Of a stretch of DNA of 64,000 nt, positions 1-8,774 are shown one piece after another (the first letter of the stretch is position 1; the number at the start of each line of letters is the position of its first letter). Where the stretch lies: assembly GCF_021513215.1 (NCBI RefSeq), contig NZ_CP090975.1, positions 1,171,501 to 1,235,500 on the forward strand, written 5' to 3'. The notes beneath the pieces are model-generated. The model ran no database searches. It was not told the origin of the DNA and saw only the letters and a list, made by a program, of their open reading frames with translations. The position numbers and the translations under genes are program-made. This stretch comes from Suttonella sp. R2A3. Its GTDB lineage: Bacteria; Pseudomonadota; Gammaproteobacteria; Cardiobacteriales; Cardiobacteriaceae.

Positions 1-350
1 GAGCCGTGTACCGCATTCGCATCGATGCTTTCAGCAAAATCCGCACGGATTGTGCCAGGTGCCGCTTCCTTAGGATTGGTCGCACCCATCACTTCGCGGT
101 TTTTAGCAATTGCGCCTTCGCCTTCGAGTACCTGAATCATCACAGGTCCTGAAATCATGAATTCAACCAAATCGTTGAAAAATGGACGCTCTTTATGTAC
201 GGCATAAAAGCCTTCAGCATCGCTACGGCTTAGCTGTTTCATTTTCGCGGCAACAATCCGCAAACCTGCTTGCTCAAAACGGGTGTAAATTTGGCCAATC
301 ACATTCTTAGCCACGGCATCAGGTTTGATAATTGATAAGGTGCGTTCCAT
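1..350 (-). CDS. ndk: Nucleoside diphosphate kinase, 3' end cut by window edge
   Basis: Transfers the gamma-phosphate from ATP to other (d)NDPs through a phosphohistidine, balancing cytosolic nucleotide pools. The reading frame starts [13 protein letters not shown], the typical Ndk N-terminus. It contains a KERPFF stretch and ends at the window edge within NAVHGS, which includes the catalytic histidine. About 116 residues are visible; the family is about 140, so only the C-terminal quarter or less is missing. A GGAG element sits upstream of the ATG. The divergent/convergent neighbour to the left is outside the window. Identification is secure. Confidence 0.95.
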   Translation of the reverse strand, partial: MERTLSIIKPDAVAKNVIGQIYTRFEQAGLRIVAAKMKQLSRSDAEGFYAVHKERPFFNDLVEFMISGPVMIQVLEGEGAIAKNREVMGATNPKEAAPGTIRADFAESIDANAVHG

Positions 351-500
351 AAAAAATAGTCTCCAAGTCGTTGTTATGATAAAAACACACAATATGGTAG
401 CACAATACAGCGCTCAGACGGCAAATTATCCGCAAAATAATGGCGGTTTATGGCCAAAAAAACCTTAGCATGGGTTAACAAAAACACCCTCTGTTTTTAG

Positions 501-1295
501 CTATTGGTCATGCTTGGATTTTGAGATCAGCGAGAGAAAATACAACACTTTTGCGATACGCTGCCCGTCGCGCCCTAACTTGGCAATCAATCGCCAACGC
601 TGCCATTTTGCGAGCGCCCGGCTTGCCTCGATAAAACACTGTTTGCGTTCGTCGCTGCCTTGGTTAAGCACCCCTTCAAAAGCATTCGCTGCAGATTCAA
701 CATCATCGATCATAAAAACAGTCGAATGCAAATAAAACAACAAATCCCGCACCTGGCATTGCGCTAAGCTAAGCTTCGTGCGCGGATCCTCTTCAAAATC
801 AATAAATCCCCACCGCTCATGATCAAGTACTAAAATATTGCGTGAAAAGGCCTGACTGAGATAACTATCTTTTTGATGCACGCTATTAATACCCACCAAG
901 CCACTTTGCCAAAGCGCAAGTAAATCTTGCTGCCGTGCCTGTGCTTCATGCAGCTGATGATCAAGCGTATCGGCTTGCCCTAAATCACTCATCATTAAGC
1001 CATCAGAACGTTGTGCCAACAACCTTGGGGCATTGACACCGGCTTGTTCCAGATCACGCAGACGATTGGCTTCATCGCTAATCGCTTCCTTGGGATTACA
1101 AAATACCCCACGCAAAGACGGTACTTTAAACAGATACAGCGCAATCAGCGTTTGTAGGGTATAAAGGATACGCAAATTACCTCGGTTGATACAACGCACC
1201 CATACCTTCCGACCATCGGGGAGTTTATGCGGGACAATCGATGCAGTTTGCGTACTTAACATCGATTTCAGTAAGGCCGAATAATCAAGACTCAT
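501..1295 (-). CDS. LPS kinase-like (Kdo kinase/RIO-like fold) protein
   Basis: Likely an atypical sugar or lipid kinase acting on the LPS inner core in the cytoplasm. A kinase-like pattern is visible: an HxxxD-type segment (HQKD), then SRNILV (catalytic-loop Asn), then IDFEEDP (DFG-like metal ligand), resembling the lipopolysaccharide kinase/RIO-like families. The open frame extends upstream to 1391, but I place the start at the ATG at 1295 (MSLDYSALL), which overlaps the msbA end by 11 bases. The extra upstream residues would lie wholly inside msbA. Translational coupling to msbA and the adjacent LPS genes support an LPS role. The substrate is unknown, and the fold assignment rests on motif reading only. 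Confidence 0.6.
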   Translation of the reverse strand: MSLDYSALLKSMLSTQTASIVPHKLPDGRKVWVRCINRGNLRILYTLQTLIALYLFKVPSLRGVFCNPKEAISDEANRLRDLEQAGVNAPRLLAQRSDGLMMSDLGQADTLDHQLHEAQARQQDLLALWQSGLVGINSVHQKDSYLSQAFSRNILVLDHERWGFIDFEEDPRTKLSLAQCQVRDLLFYLHSTVFMIDDVESAANAFEGVLNQGSDERKQCFIEASRALAKWQRWRLIAKLGRDGQRIAKVLYFLSLISKSKHDQ

Positions 1296-3045
1296 CGTTA
1301 GCGCTAAGTTGAGATTGGTGCAGTTCGGCGTAGCGGCCTTTCTTAGCGAGCAACTCGAGGTGTTTGCCTTGTTCAACAATCTGCCCTGCATCCATCACCA
1401 CAATATGGTCGGCTTTTTCAACCGTTGAGAGACGATGCGCCACAACGATTGTTGTCCGCGCACTCATCAACTGCTCTAGCGCTTCTTGCACTAAACGCTC
1501 GGACTCATTATCGAGCGCACTCGTTGCTTCATCAAGCAATAAAATCGGTGCGTTTTTTAATACCGCGCGCGCAATCGCTAAACGCTGACGCTGACCACCA
1601 GATAGCTTAAGGCCGTTCTCGCCAATCTCGGTATCAAGGCCGGCTGGCAATCTTTGAATAAAATCCCACGCGTTCGCCGCTTTCGCCGCCGCAATAATCG
1701 CTGCTTCGTCGTGCTCACCGAGTACGCCATAAGCGATATTATTGGCCACCGTATCGTTAAATAACACCACATCCTGGCTAACCAACGCCATCTGCGCGCG
1801 CAAACTCTCCAACTGGTACTCACCAATATTACGACCAGCAATCCGTACTTCGCCATCAGTGGGCGTAAAAAAGCGTGGCAATAAATTGACCAAAGTCGTT
1901 TTGCCGCAGCCAGAGGCGCCAACCAAGGCCACAACACGACCTTGCGGAATACGCAGACTGAGGTGATCAATGCTGTTGCGCTCAGCATCAGGATAACGAT
2001 GCACTACAGACTTGAACTCAATATCGCCAACGTTATTCGACAAGGTAAGCGTACCTTGATCGGCTTCTTCGCCCTCATCAAGCAGGGTGAAAACGCTTTC
2101 AGCCGCCGCCAGTCCACGCTGCAACGACTGCATGATGCCAGTAATGCGTTTGATTGGGTCAAACATCATCAGCATCGCGGTCAAAAAGGACATAAAATCC
2201 CCAGCGCTAAAACCTTCTGTGCGCGCCTGTCGTGCAGCAAAATAGATGACTAGAGCTAGCGCAATCGCAATTAACAGCTGGGTGATCGCCGAGCTCGCCG
2301 CATTTGCTGCAGTTTGCTTCACCAAATTATGGCGCACCCCTTTCGCCGCGTCACGAAAACGCAGACGCTCGCGCGCTTGCCCGCCATAAATCTTCACCAC
2401 CCGTGTGCCATTAATCGTTTCACTGAGCACTTGGGTCATCAGCCCCATTTGTTGCTGGTTTAGGCGTGATAACTTACGCAACCGTCGGCTGACATAGAGC
2501 ACACACAGTCCAACCACAGGTAAGGTAATAAAGGTGATTAAGGTGAGTCGCCAATCCAGATAAAGCAAAAGAATCAACAGCCCCAACACGCTCAGTCCGT
2601 CTTTAGCGAGCACTGTGATCGCGTTAAACCCGGCATCAGCAATTTGATTGGCATCATTAAGCACTCGCGACATCAAGCGCCCACTGCTGTGTTCACCATA
2701 ATATCGCTCAGGGAGCAGCAGTAACTTGGCAAACATTTGCTCGCGCATTTGTTGCACTAAATGGCTCGATAAATAGCTGGTGCAGTATTCGTTGATGAAA
2801 TTAAACGCGCCGCGCAGAACAAACAAACCAACAATTGCCAGCGGCAACCACACCATCTTATCGAGGTTTTTTTCAACGAATCCTTCGTTAATCAGCGGCT
2901 TCATTAAATACGCAAACGTTGGCGCTGTAGTTGCAACCACAATCATCGCGGCAATCGCTACGGCAAAAATCCGCCAATACCCTTTAAGGTAGACGCTTAA
3001 ACGCTTATAAATATCCACAGCGTACTGCTCACGCACATGTTGCAT
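1285..3045 (-). CDS. msbA: Lipid A/LPS flippase ATPase MsbA
   Basis: Inner-membrane homodimeric ABC exporter that flips core-lipid A from the cytoplasmic to the periplasmic leaflet. At 586 residues it has the usual half-transporter length. The N-terminal half has six hydrophobic segments. The nucleotide-binding domain shows Walker A GASGCGKTT (about 376-384), signature LSGGQRQR (481-488), Walker B ILLLDEATSALD (501-512) and the H-loop AHRLST (His537). It lies between LPS glycosyltransferase/ligase genes and a kinase-like gene. A truncated second copy of its first ~80 codons lies at 4612-4837, so this is the surviving functional paralogue. Confidence 0.95.
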   Translation of the reverse strand: MQHVREQYAVDIYKRLSVYLKGYWRIFAVAIAAMIVVATTAPTFAYLMKPLINEGFVEKNLDKMVWLPLAIVGLFVLRGAFNFINEYCTSYLSSHLVQQMREQMFAKLLLLPERYYGEHSSGRLMSRVLNDANQIADAGFNAITVLAKDGLSVLGLLILLLYLDWRLTLITFITLPVVGLCVLYVSRRLRKLSRLNQQQMGLMTQVLSETINGTRVVKIYGGQARERLRFRDAAKGVRHNLVKQTAANAASSAITQLLIAIALALVIYFAARQARTEGFSAGDFMSFLTAMLMMFDPIKRITGIMQSLQRGLAAAESVFTLLDEGEEADQGTLTLSNNVGDIEFKSVVHRYPDAERNSIDHLSLRIPQGRVVALVGASGCGKTTLVNLLPRFFTPTDGEVRIAGRNIGEYQLESLRAQMALVSQDVVLFNDTVANNIAYGVLGEHDEAAIIAAAKAANAWDFIQRLPAGLDTEIGENGLKLSGGQRQRLAIARAVLKNAPILLLDEATSALDNESERLVQEALEQLMSARTTIVVAHRLSTVEKADHIVVMDAGQIVEQGKHLELLAKKGRYAELHQSQLSANDES

Positions 3046-3198
3046 GATTAAGCCACCCCAAGTCTTTTGATTAAAAACATTTTGTTAATTATACCCTTAA
3101 TGGCAGTAAAGCTCTTATTATCAAATTAAGCACGAGAATTTTTTTCTAGGCCTAAGTTCTGAGCCAGATGATAATAATGCACTTTTAGTGCAAAAACC

Positions 3199-4494
3199 TT
3201 AGCATGAGCGCAACTTATACTCATCAGTATTTTTTGCGGCAAGTAGCGCGAAGAATAACGACACAGGAATCACATAGAGCATAAAGCCGCTATTATGTGC
3301 ATTTAGTGAAACTTGTGTGAGCCCAAACCCCATATGCATAATCACAGTGGTAACACCGGCCATTTTAAGCGCCAGTATTCTTTGTTCGGCAGAATGATCA
3401 TGTAAATGAGTATTTGTTGGCTTGCGTAGAAAAAAACCTAACGGATAAAGAAACAACGCCAGTAAAATCACTAGTCCAACAATTCCAGTAATGGCAAAAC
3501 GGTCGATAAACTCATTATGTAAATGCCCAAGATTTACAATCGCCTCACCCGCCCTACCTTCCGCTACCCAAACTTTTTTATCCTCCAACATTTGTGCGCG
3601 ATTGGCGCCAAAAATAGGATAGCTCATCCCTTCATGCAGACCAAAGCGCCACATCGACAGGCGAGCACCAATCGATCTATGGTCTTGTCCTTTTTCGGTA
3701 TACAAAGATATTTGTTGGGTGACTTCGTTAATTCGCTTCAGCGTAGTCTCACCACCAATGGTAAAAAAAGTCGCCATTACAATCAGCAAAAAACCAACAA
3801 GGATCAAGCCATAGTTTTTAGCATTTTTAAAATAAAACAAAGCAAGCACTATCAACACAACAAACCATATCATCAGCGCCAGCCAGCTCCCTCGGCTTTC
3901 CGATAAAATAGAAGCCACCAACGCCAATAACGCACCTAAAATGAGCATTGTAAAAAGCAGATGGTGTTTTTTATACGTCGCAACCAAACCACACAAACAT
4001 AAAGTGGCTAGCAATGCAGCAGAATCACCGAACTGAATGGGATTAAGATATTTAGCCGCGCGCCAAACCGGAGGAATATTAAAATAGGTGTAATAAATCG
4101 CACTCACCCCTGCACCGATCGCACCAATCGCAACCCCCCACCAAATCCAGCGAGCTCGCGGTGGATACACCGTAAAATACACAAACAACAACATACAGGC
4201 AAGATAACGCGCCGGTCGATTATAATCTCCTGCATCGGCCCCAGCACGAATAGCATCAGAAAACCCCACCAATGCACTTAAAAGCAAAACCAACAAAAAC
4301 CAATAATGTGCGCGCTGCAAACGTATATTTTTCGCCCACCAAGGCAGCGAAAACAGCGCAAACAGGATCAGTAACGCAGGGCCATAACTGTAGCCACTTT
4401 TTATGCTTAACGATAGCGCGAAAAATAAAAAAATACTGGCACTATTGATAAAGAAAAAAACCGTATCTTTTTTACTGGCAGGATAAACGCCCAT
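3199..4494 (-). CDS. O-antigen ligase-like membrane protein (Wzy_C/WaaL type), copy 1
   Basis: Polytopic inner-membrane protein of 431 residues with about 10-12 hydrophobic segments. It probably joins a polymer or oligosaccharide from undecaprenyl diphosphate to the lipid A core on the periplasmic side. The signature of the WaaL/Wzy_C superfamily is the large periplasmic loop followed by LGHLHNEFID, with the conserved histidines, and ESRGSW after the central helices. Its ATG overlaps the TAA of a glycosyltransferase remnant (TAATG). It is clearly paralogous to the broken gene at 5922-7165, with matching YKK..LL, SxSRGS and HLHNEF blocks. A polymerase rather than ligase role cannot be excluded. 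Confidence 0.8.
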   Translation of the reverse strand: MGVYPASKKDTVFFFINSASIFLFFALSLSIKSGYSYGPALLILFALFSLPWWAKNIRLQRAHYWFLLVLLLSALVGFSDAIRAGADAGDYNRPARYLACMLLFVYFTVYPPRARWIWWGVAIGAIGAGVSAIYYTYFNIPPVWRAAKYLNPIQFGDSAALLATLCLCGLVATYKKHHLLFTMLILGALLALVASILSESRGSWLALMIWFVVLIVLALFYFKNAKNYGLILVGFLLIVMATFFTIGGETTLKRINEVTQQISLYTEKGQDHRSIGARLSMWRFGLHEGMSYPIFGANRAQMLEDKKVWVAEGRAGEAIVNLGHLHNEFIDRFAITGIVGLVILLALFLYPLGFFLRKPTNTHLHDHSAEQRILALKMAGVTTVIMHMGFGLTQVSLNAHNSGFMLYVIPVSLFFALLAAKNTDEYKLRSC

Positions 4495-4612
4495 TACTTT
4501 GCCCCCGACTCATTTTTATGCTGAAGCAGCACATATTTATTAAAAGGATACCCAGCTGTACCCACAGATAAAAATAACCCATAAGTACCACTAAGAATTG
4601 CACCACACAGTG
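4494..4612 (-). pseudogene. Remnant of GT2 glycosyltransferase C-terminus
   Basis: Reading the minus strand gives GAILSGTYGLFLSVGTAGY followed by PFNKYVLL and a TAA stop. This matches the last ~38 residues of the intact two-domain glycosyltransferase (GAILGGAYGLFLSVSAAGY, HFNKYIIL). It is fused in frame at its left end to the msbA remnant; the junction lies at a shared Gly-Ala dipeptide (RGA in both parent proteins). The stop overlaps the ATG of the downstream ligase-like gene, just as the intact gene's end overlaps the second ligase-like gene. It is a duplication scar and not an expressed gene. Confidence 0.8.
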
Positions 4613-4837
4613 CAAATAAACCAAAAATCGCCAGCAGTAGCTGCGCTATCTTATCGAGGTTTTTTCAACAAATCCCTCGTTAGTCAGCAACTTCCTTAAA
4701 TAAGCAAACGTTGGCGCTGTGGTTGCAACCACAATCATCGCGACAATCGCTACGGCAAAAATCCGCCAATACCCTTTAAGGTAGACGCTTAAACGCTTAT
4801 AAATATCCACAGCATCCTGCTCACGCACATGTTACAC
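4612..4837 (-). pseudogene. Truncated second copy of msbA 5' end
   Basis: The encoded DIYKRLSVYLKGYWRIFAVA and ATTAPTFAYL segments are nearly identical to MsbA residues 10-45. The copy has lost the ATG (GTG instead) and has a TAA at codon 2. It has also lost one base in the run that is T7 in msbA (2867-2873) and T6 here (4660-4665). After that shift the other frame continues DK.......LAIFGLFAL.GA, matching MsbA DKMVWLPLAIVGLFVLRGA, and then joins the glycosyltransferase remnant. About 80 codons remain and no ATPase domain. The homology continues upstream for roughly 40 bases of former intergenic DNA. Confidence 0.88.
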
Positions 4838-4879
4838 GGTTAAACCATCCTGAGTTTTTATTCAAAAACATCATGTTAA

Positions 4880-5874
4880 TTATATTGTTACCGGCAACAA
4901 CCCAGTTTTGTTATTGGGCTTAGCACGGGAAAATGGTGGTTCATTATTCAGCTTTTCACCAGCAATCACTTTTTCATAGCATTGCTGATAACCGTCTGTC
5001 ATCGTTAAGTGATTAAAATATTTTTTTGCATGCTCATGACAGGCGCGACGATCAAATTGATCAACCGCTCTTACCGCCTCAGCCAATTCATCGTATTGAC
5101 AAGATAGCCGCCCAATGCGTTCATTAGAAACAATTTCTGGTAGTGCACCATAAGGTGTTGCTATAACTGGGCAACCCAAATAAAGGCTTTCAATGATCGC
5201 CAGACCAAACGGTTCATGCCAACGTACTGGAAAAAGTAGCGCTTGTGACTGCCGAATTAAGCGGTTCTTTTCCTCACCACCCACCATATTATGAAAATGC
5301 AGTTTAGGTGAAAAATAGAGATAAGGATTGCGCTTGATGTTATACCGCTTTCCCCCAAGACATGCAACGATTTGTTAGCTGCTTTCGCGATCCGCACACC
5401 CCCTTGGAGGTTTTTTACCCGCCACGAGGCTTTAGCCAAAAAATGTACATAATCATCGGGGCGATCTATATTGGGTTCACCATACATCGACCACTGCAAA
5501 CCATTATGAACATAGCACTGTCCATGATAAAGGTCCGCATGCTTGCGTGATAAAAATACACTATTTTGTGGATAGGTTTTATCTTCGTTGCAATTACCAT
5601 GCTCGGTACAAATAAAAGGCGTGCGCAATGCGCCATCAAACGGAAAATGGAAATGGATGACATCAGCCCATCCTTCAACTTGTTGTGCTATAGATTTATT
5701 GTCATCCCACGCAATACTTCTCGAATCGTTTTGATTTTTATTTTTTGTGAGAAAACGAACGCTATGCCCACGTTCGCGCTGGCCTTCAATCAATGACCAA
5801 AGAACTCTTTCTGTACCCCCGTAACCTTGTGGTGGTACAGGCAATTTAGTCGGAAGAACATGTAATATTTTCAT
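4880..5874 (-). pseudogene. GT4 family glycosyltransferase, frameshifted
   Basis: A GT-B fold family 4 (group 1) glycosyltransferase, presumably adding a sugar to the LPS core or a surface glycan. The N-terminal part (5257-5874) begins MKILHVLPTKLPVPPQGYGG and has ICTEHGN. The C-terminal part (4880-5287) carries the donor-binding block RWHEPFGLAIIESLYLGCPV, with the E-x7-E motif (Glu at EPFG and at IES). The two parts are in different frames, joined at the C5 run at 5352-5356. Adding one base there reads LGGKRYNIKRNPYLYFSPKL and restores a complete protein of about 330 residues. Either a sequencing indel or a real inactivating/phase-variable slip; see the homopolymer finding. Confidence 0.8.
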
Positions 5875-5921
5875 ATAGCCTCATCACCCCTCAAAACATA
5901 AAGACAAGGCATCTATAATAA

Positions 5922-7165
5922 TCAACATTTATCGAGTGACCTGTATACTGCAAAAAAAACACACAACGGCAAAATATAGAGCACCATACCTAGCTTATAA
6001 ACGTTAAGCGTCACCTCGGTTAAACTAAAGCCTATATACATTGAAATATGCGATACCGCGGTTAGTTTTACAGCGAACTGCTTGGCATTTTGTGGGCGTT
6101 GATAAAAATAAAACCCTAATGGAATTAAAAACAATAGCAGCAGCGCACCCAATCCAAAAATCCCTTTTTTCGCAAAGGCATCTAAAAATTCATTATGCAG
6201 ATGACCAAACTTGATAATTCTTCTGCTTGCGTTGCGTTCATTTACCCACTGCTCTTTATCAATCATCATTTGCTCAGAACCCGCACCAATAAGCGGATGT
6301 TGCAAACCCTCTTCCCAAGCAAACTCCCACATATCAAGTCGATTACCAATAGAAGTATTTTTACCGCCTCCCTCTACAATAAGAGATAGTTCAGTTTGTG
6401 TTTCTTGCCAACGTTGATAAATAACCGGTTTAAGCAGCATATAAGCCACTGCCATCAGTATGAATATAATCACGCCAGCCAGTAAAATATTTTTTTTAGG
6501 GATCACACGATAATATTGCCAATACATAAGCAAAATAACTGGCAAAGTGATCATTAATGCCAGCACACTCCCCCTGGTTTGTGATAATAAAGCTGCATAA
6601 AATGCCCCTATACAACCAATACTGAGAAGCAACAGCAAAAGATAATTTTTTTCTTATATCGCATCAATAAGCCACATAGGCATAATACTGCCAGTAGCAT
6701 AGATAAATTGCCAAACTGGATAGGATTAAGGTAACGTGAGGCACGCCCATTAGGAATTAAATCTGGAGCAAAATAAATATAATATTGGGTGGTAACCCCC
6801 ACAGCGACTGATCCCAGTGCAACACCCCAAAAAAGTAATTCTATCTTCGGTGGATAAACGCACAAGAAACGCAATATCAATAGAAAGAAAAGATAAATAA
6901 CTGGAAAAGTATACCCAGATGACATACCTGAACGCCAAGCATCAAAACCATTAACCACAGCCATCATTAAGAAAGCTATTGATAGCCATGTGATGATTGA
7001 TTCTTTTGGGCGTTCTGACCACCACCTCCGACATAAAAATATAGTCATCAATAAGAGGAATCCAACGGGGTAATTATAAGCACTCTTAGCAACGCCTATC
7101 ACTAAAAAATAGCATAGGAGACAAATGCTCACAGCAGAAACGATATATTCATTCTTCAAGATCAT
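5922..7165 (-). pseudogene. O-antigen ligase-like membrane protein, copy 2, frameshifted
   Basis: Second Wzy_C/WaaL-type polytopic protein, paralogous to the gene at 3199-4494. The N-terminal part (from the ATG at 7165, MILKNEYIV) contains SRYLNPIQFG, matching KYLNPIQFGD in copy 1. The C-terminal part (to 5922) carries SQTRGS and FGHLHNEFLD, the conserved periplasmic-loop histidines. The frames separate at a T7 run (A7 on the coding strand) at 6646-6652. Changing the run by one base joins YKK to LLLLLLSIGC and gives a protein of about 413 residues, close to copy 1. The start overlaps the upstream glycosyltransferase by 17 bases. Real pseudogene or sequence error is undecided. Confidence 0.8.
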
Positions 7166-8774
7166 ATTTCGTTGCTTTATAACCCAATATAATATATTTA
7201 TTAAAATGATACCCTGCTGCACTCACAGATAAAAACAACCCATAAGCACCACCAAGAATCGCCCCACGAAAGATATATTCGCGTAACCATGCGTGAAACG
7301 TTGTTAACGCAAGCACAACCGAAGATTTACTTTTCTTACCTAGTGACGATTTCTCTTTGCCCCAGACGGTACTGTAGCGAATATTCTTATCCAGAAAATG
7401 ATAGAGGTTGTCATTGGTAAAATGCTGCAAAGCGCCTGGCAACACCTTGACGTTTACACCTTGAGCACCGACAGATTCATGCACATCATAATCATGATAG
7501 GTAAATTGCTCACGCGCGTAAAGGCGTACGATTCGGTCATAGTACCAAGCATTACCATGCACAGCTTTTCCGCAAAATATATTTTGTCGCTTAACCGCAA
7601 AAACGGCGTCATTAACAACTGGTCGCTTAAGTAAATCTTTTATCGCTTGAATTAATTGAGCATCCAGTTGCTCATCAGCATCAAGGGCCAAGATATAATC
7701 GCCTTGTGCATGGTTTTGCGCGATTTGCCGCTGACGACCAAAGCCTTGCCAATCCTTATTCACAAACCATTTAGCGCCAAAATGCTCAGCAATTTTTTGC
7801 GTCTGATCCGTGCTACCTGAATCGAGAATGACGATCTCATCAGCCAAATCACCCAAGCTGTACAAACACGCTGGCAAGTGCTTTTGTTCGTTCTTAACAA
7901 TCATCACCACGCTCAGCGTTGCTGGCCGATCTTGTGTGTTCATCCCCGCGGGTTCAGGAAATTTATGGTGGTTTATAGCGTGCGGTTGGTAATCTTCGCG
8001 ATAACTGTCTGAACGATGATTAAGGTCATACAGTAAAGCATATTTATTAAAGGTGTATTGGGCAAAAATACCGGCATAAATAAACCCATAGCGACCTTGC
8101 AAAAAACGCCCGTTGATAACATATTGCCGCAACCAAGACCATAGCGAGCGCAGCAGCACACCAAGGCCGCTCACCCGTTTACCACGGCCATGGCGCTCTT
8201 TCGCCCAGGTTAGAGCATAAGCCAATCGTTTGCGCAAAAGAAACTCAGGATCTGGCGCCGTATGGTGCTCAAGAAACCCTTCTAGCACCTCAGTTTGCGC
8301 ACTTCCCACATCAAGTGATTCATGCACGTGATCGAGGTTAAACTGGAAAGCCGCAGGATAGAGTCGCCAATAAGGCTTAACACGCCAGCGCGGATGATCG
8401 ATGCGATGACCAAAAATATAGTCTAAGCGCTTCAATCCATAAACTGTTTGCGCAGGTTGTTGATTAATTGTTTGGCTAATCACTTGCGCGAGCGCTTTAT
8501 CGACCACTTCATCAGCGTCCAAAGCCAAGATCCAGCGCCCTTTTGCGTAAGCTTGCGCACGTTGGCGCTGTACACCAAAGCCCTGCCAATCGCTATTGAC
8601 ATACCATTTAGCCCCAAAAGACTCAGCAACCGCTTGGCTGTCATCACTACTGCCGGAGTCCAATATGATGATTTCATCGGCCAAATCTTTGATCGATGGC
8701 AAACTCAGACGCAGGTTATCCGCTTCGTTTTTGACAATCATCACGACACTAAGACGACACATCGTTGCGCTCAC
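7149..8774 (-). CDS. Two-domain (tandem) GT2 LPS core glycosyltransferase, WaaE-like
   Basis: 541 residues made of two consecutive WaaE/KdtX-type GT-A domains, about residues 7-251 and 287-535, linked by a ~35-residue spacer. Each repeat has LSVVMIVKNE, ADEI.ILDSGS, GAKW.VN.DWQGFG.QRQ and the metal-binding LALDADE (DAD at 86-88 and 365-367). Both copies therefore look catalytically competent. WaaE proteins are normally single-domain (~250 residues) and add a hexose to the first heptose of the LPS core; this fusion may add two sugars in sequence. The start is GTG at 8774, overlapping the previous stop (GTGA); an ATG at 8762 is the alternative. Confidence 0.85.
   Translation of the reverse strand: MSATMCRLSVVMIVKNEADNLRLSLPSIKDLADEIIILDSGSSDDSQAVAESFGAKWYVNSDWQGFGVQRQRAQAYAKGRWILALDADEVVDKALAQVISQTINQQPAQTVYGLKRLDYIFGHRIDHPRWRVKPYWRLYPAAFQFNLDHVHESLDVGSAQTEVLEGFLEHHTAPDPEFLLRKRLAYALTWAKERHGRGKRVSGLGVLLRSLWSWLRQYVINGRFLQGRYGFIYAGIFAQYTFNKYALLYDLNHRSDSYREDYQPHAINHHKFPEPAGMNTQDRPATLSVVMIVKNEQKHLPACLYSLGDLADEIVILDSGSTDQTQKIAEHFGAKWFVNKDWQGFGRQRQIAQNHAQGDYILALDADEQLDAQLIQAIKDLLKRPVVNDAVFAVKRQNIFCGKAVHGNAWYYDRIVRLYAREQFTYHDYDVHESVGAQGVNVKVLPGALQHFTNDNLYHFLDKNIRYSTVWGKEKSSLGKKSKSSVVLALTTFHAWLREYIFRGAILGGAYGLFLSVSAAGYHFNKYIILGYKATKYDLEE

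Noticed and set aside
4646-4828. 60-codon minus-strand frame that looks like a small membrane protein
   Set aside because: It is the msbA remnant; begins with a GTG inside the copy, has lost the real start and ends in a frameshift.
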